From NCBI RefSeq assembly GCF_027913035.1, contig NZ_CP115775.1:2892501-2956500 (forward strand): DNA of 64,000 nt. Reading direction: 5' to 3'. Each line of letters begins with the position of its first letter. Positions within the stretch are counted from its first letter, which is position 1. Positions 63,170-64,000 of the stretch are shown one piece after another. The stretch is from Paracoccus albus (GTDB lineage Bacteria > Pseudomonadota > Alphaproteobacteria > Rhodobacterales > Rhodobacteraceae). Both the position numbers and the translations under genes were made by a program. The notes beneath the pieces were generated by a model. It was not told where the DNA came from and ran no database searches. It saw nothing but the letters and a program-made list of their open reading frames with translations.

Positions 63170-64000
63170 TTAACTTGAGGCATATCCGGCAGTTTTGGAG
63201 TAATTCCAGCACTCTGTTGTGTCGTAGAGATCGCTGGTTGCGCCGATTGCCTCGAAGACTTTGGTAAATGTTCTCGCTCCGATCCGTCGCAGGTGGGCTT
63301 TCAGTTTCGAGGACGCTTGCTCTATAGAGTTCAGGTCCGACGAGTATGGCGGCAGGTAGAGAAATCAGCAGTCGTGTTCGCGGAGGGCCTTTGCCGCCTC
63401 CTTGTTCCGATGTGCTGCGAGTTTGTCGAGGATGACAACGGTCCCGGAGGTGATCTTCGGGACAAGCACTTCTCTGATGCAGGCAGCAAAGACTGGGCCA
63501 TCTATGGCACCTTTGATGATACATGGTGCCATCAAAAGCATCCGGGGTCTGCCCCGCGATCAGCGTCTGCGTAACCCAGCTTCCAAACGGCGCGTCCATC
63601 GTCAGCCGCTCACCTCGCCTGGCCCTGCCACGCCAAGCTGTCGGGTCAGGTTCGTCTTCACGGCGGGTCCGCCAATGAAGGCCAGGTTCTTCGGCAGGAA
63701 TGCGATGGCGGGCAAGCGGTGCCGGAGCCAATCAGCGCGTTGCGGCCTTACCCTGGCGCGACGGCGCTCGGTGGTGGCCAGCGACATTTCTCGTATGTGA
63801 ACACAAGCTGGGACAGCAAGTTGGCAATCGAGGAGTGGTGGACCTGCCCGCCCTCTGCCTCAGACTTCAAGATTGATCCCACCGAGCTGAGTTGGCCCGT
63901 CGCTGCGTAGTCTTCACTTAGCGCAGTGCCGCCGGGCCAGCGGGGTTCTGCTTGTCCTAAGCCCGGTTGTTGAAGCGCCAGCTCAGAACGCCATCAAAAT
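63100..64000 (-). mobile_element. Remnant of an IS630-family insertion sequence
   Basis: The degenerate transposase at 63170-63900 marks an old IS630-type insertion downstream of flgI. The right boundary may lie beyond the window and the left is not defined, because no terminal inverted repeats or TA target duplication could be recognised. Confidence 0.6.
63170..63900 (-). pseudogene. Decayed IS630-family transposase
   Basis: Pieces of an IS630-type transposase are read in order on the minus strand but in three frames. N-terminal side: V-H-H-S-S-I-A-N-L-L near 63815-63843. Then T-E-R-R-R-A-R-V and A-V-K-T-N-L-T-R near 63660-63775; M-D-A-P-F-G-S-W-V-T-Q-T-L-I-A-G near 63550-63600; V-V-I-L-D-K-L-A-A-H-R-N-K-E-A-A near 63395-63450; and L-Y-L-P-P-Y-S-S-D-L-N-S-I-E near 63315-63360, ending Y-A-S-S at 63172. 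At least three frameshifts and a TGA at 63365-63367 break it. The first catalytic site, normally F-I-D-E, reads F-I-G-G. It cannot be active. Confidence 0.85.

Overview
The window looks like a chromosomal segment of an alphaproteobacterium, most likely Rhodobacteraceae/Paracoccaceae. The reasons are the high GC, three solute-binding-protein transport operons (two TRAP, one ABC), an IalB-family secreted protein, a DUF2125 protein, a zinc-less L36, an ahcY-metK pair and a motB-flgE-flgK-flgL-flgI block. Genes are dense on both strands. No prophage, CRISPR array or rRNA operon was seen. The only mobile DNA is a decayed IS630-type transposase at the right edge.

Layout. 1-5.5 kb: msrQ (cut by the window edge) and msrP (repair of oxidised periplasmic methionine), clpB, and a short NfeD with a stomatin-like protein. 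5.5-6.2 kb: pyrF. 6.2-12.2 kb: a self-sufficient cytochrome P450 (heme, flavin reductase and 2Fe-2S domains in one chain) heads a minus-strand operon with a complete TRAP transporter; an IclR regulator is divergent. 12.2-13.6 kb: a MarR regulator and a HAD phosphatase. 13.6-21.7 kb: a dctPQM-type C4-dicarboxylate TRAP operon, divergent from a FeaR-like AraC regulator, an aldehyde dehydrogenase and a copper amine oxidase with a long acidic tail. 21.7-27.5 kb: Nudix hydrolase, N-formylglutamate amidohydrolase-like protein, tRNA-Val(GAC), rpmJ, an asparaginase, an IalB protein, rlmN, and a two-domain HxlR-like regulator divergent from a VOC protein. 27.7-34.3 kb: a complete sugar ABC operon ending in a DUF4432 epimerase-like protein and a ribokinase-family kinase. 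34.6-38.3 kb: ahcY-metK and divergent glucokinase. 38.4-46.3 kb: tamA-tamB, with TamB enlarged by about nine repeats of about 100 residues. 46.4-51.6 kb: DUF2853, DUF2125, pmbA/tldE, an inositol-phosphatase-like protein. 50.9-55.3 kb: pqiA-pqiA-pqiB-pqiC envelope lipid-transport operon. 55.4-57.0 kb: a GMC oxidoreductase. 57.1-62.9 kb: flagellar motB, flgE, flgK, flgL, flgI. 63.1-64 kb: the IS630 remnant.

How genes work together. The P450 operon reads as import of an organic acid followed by oxidation under an IclR switch. The AraC/ALDH/CAO set matches the logic of enterobacterial feaR-feaB-tynA: a primary amine is oxidised to an aldehyde in the periplasm and then to an acid in the cytoplasm. 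AhcY and MetK form the S-adenosylmethionine cycle. TamAB and Pqi both serve the outer envelope. The most unusual items are the P450/TRAP operon, the amine-oxidation locus with its acidic tail, the TamB repeat expansion, and a GC-rich hairpin after each of the three binding-protein genes.
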